From Candidatus Cloacimonadota bacterium (GTDB taxonomy: Bacteria > Cloacimonadota > Cloacimonadia > Cloacimonadales > TCS61), in NCBI GenBank assembly GCA_023133395.1, contig JAGLWO010000242.1, positions 1-6,190 of the forward strand: a DNA stretch of 6,190 bases, in the 5' to 3' direction. The position numbers were made by a program, and so were the translations under genes. Numbering within the stretch: the stretch's first letter is position 1; the number at the start of each line of letters is the position of its first letter. Below are positions 5,714 to 6,190 of the stretch, piece after piece. The notes under the pieces are model-generated. The model saw only the letters and a list, made by a program, of their open reading frames with translations, did not search any database and was not told the origin of the DNA.

Positions 5714-6190
5714 TTATTCACAAAGAGTTGCTACCATTATAGCTTTGATGGTGTGCATTCTATTTTCTGCTTCTTCAAATACTTTGGAAGCTGTACTTTC
5801 GAATACTTCATCAGTTACTTCCATCTCTTTGATACCGAATTTATGGTAAATATCCATTCCAATTTTTGTATTTGTATTATGAAATGAAGGCAAGCAATGA
5901 AGGAATATTGTGTTGGATTTACCTGTTTTTGCCATCATCTCTGCGTTCACTTGGAATGGTTTAAGAAGTGCAATACGCTGTTCCCAAACTTCTTTAGCTT
6001 CTCCCATGGAAACCCAGACATCTGTGTAGATAACATCAGCATCTTTCACTCCAACATCAATATTATCAGTAACTGTAATTTTTGCTCCAGTTTCTTTAGT
6101 AGTTTCGTTGCATTTGGCTACCAGTTCAGTATCGGGTTGAACTTTTTTTGGCGCAATGATCCGCAGATCCATTCCCAGCTTTGCACCGCC
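5714..6190 (-). CDS. argF: Ornithine carbamoyltransferase, C-terminal half (5' end outside window)
   Basis: The frame runs from the right edge to TAA (5714-5716), showing 158 residues. The ATG at 6170-6172 is internal, because the codons before it read GGAKLG, continuing the conserved AKLGMDLRIIAPKK stretch. The enzyme joins carbamoyl phosphate and ornithine to citrulline in the cytoplasm, in arginine synthesis. Recognisable segments include the ornithine-binding region DVWVSMGEAKEVWEQRIALL, the catalytic-Cys loop HCLPSFHN, and the C-terminus EVTDEVFESTASKVF / ENRMHTIKAIMVATL. All closely match E. coli ArgF/ArgI, where the equivalents are DVWVSMGEAKE, HCLPAFHD and ENRMHTIKAVMVATL. The catabolic enzyme ArcB belongs to the same subfamily, and no neighbour in the window (arcA, arcC, other arg genes) decides between them. 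The C-terminus is intact; the N-terminal carbamoyl-phosphate domain is beyond the edge. Confidence 0.96.
   Translation of the reverse strand, partial: GGAKLGMDLRIIAPKKVQPDTELVAKCNETTKETGAKITVTDNIDVGVKDADVIYTDVWVSMGEAKEVWEQRIALLKPFQVNAEMMAKTGKSNTIFLHCLPSFHNTNTKIGMDIYHKFGIKEMEVTDEVFESTASKVFEEAENRMHTIKAIMVATLCE

Noticed and set aside
5672..5887. 71-codon plus-strand frame opposite argF
   Set aside because: It is antisense to a strongly conserved enzyme, Cys/Phe-rich as expected for a shadow, with no initiation signal.
6170..6172. ATG as the start of a short ornithine carbamoyltransferase-like gene
   Set aside because: The preceding codons GGAKLG continue the conserved enzyme sequence to the window edge; the gene is cut by the window, not truncated.
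1..6190. Several GAATTC sites, searched as a possible repeat or CRISPR-like spacing
   Set aside because: The positions are irregular, with no shared flanks beyond the hexamer; no CRISPR, tRNA, rRNA or insertion-sequence structure was seen.

Overview
The window is AT-rich bacterial DNA from a double-membraned (Gram-negative-type) organism. The evidence for this is a TonB-receptor-like outer-membrane protein, a small predicted beta-barrel, several signal peptides and C-terminal phenylalanines typical of outer-membrane proteins. The style (short 'SQ'-type signal-peptide end, Phe-terminated envelope proteins, very AT-rich surface genes beside better-conserved housekeeping genes) is reminiscent of the Bacteroidota/Ignavibacteria/Cloacimonadota side of the tree. 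No rRNA or other marker is present, so the taxon is not fixed. The only clear promoter candidate has an E. coli-like TATAAT -10 rather than the Bacteroidota-type -7 element.

Layout: (1) At 1-1275 (+) lies the 3' part of an aas-type gene, the AMP-binding acyl-ACP synthetase part of lysophospholipid acylation. Its 5' end is outside the window. (2) A 100-bp gap carries a good intrinsic terminator (1288-1311) and a promoter candidate (-10 at 1338-1343). (3) At 1376-4902 (+) there is a tight three-gene unit: a small predicted outer-membrane barrel, a TonB-dependent-receptor-like protein starting in an ATGA overlap, and, 15 bp later, an exported PAP2-family phosphatase. (4) Only 6 bp beyond it, and convergent, is a second, divergent PAP2-family phosphatase (4909-5661, -). 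(5) Upstream of that on the minus strand is the 3' half of ornithine carbamoyltransferase (5714-6190, -), which runs off the right edge.

The two ends are conserved housekeeping genes. The middle block is a cell-envelope cassette with lower GC in the stretches I counted. The reactions suggest an envelope theme: acyl transfer to lysolipid (Aas), two phosphomonoester/pyrophosphate hydrolases of the PAP2 fold, and two outer-membrane proteins. A joint role in phosphate-ester or lipid handling at the cell surface is a hypothesis, not something the sequence proves. I see no mobile element, CRISPR array, tRNA or rRNA. The most notable points are the tail-to-tail pair of unlike PAP2 proteins, a shared putative Phe-terminated beta-hairpin at both their C-termini, A9 tracts that could switch off protein C-termini, and the TonB-receptor-like protein with no visible TonB box.
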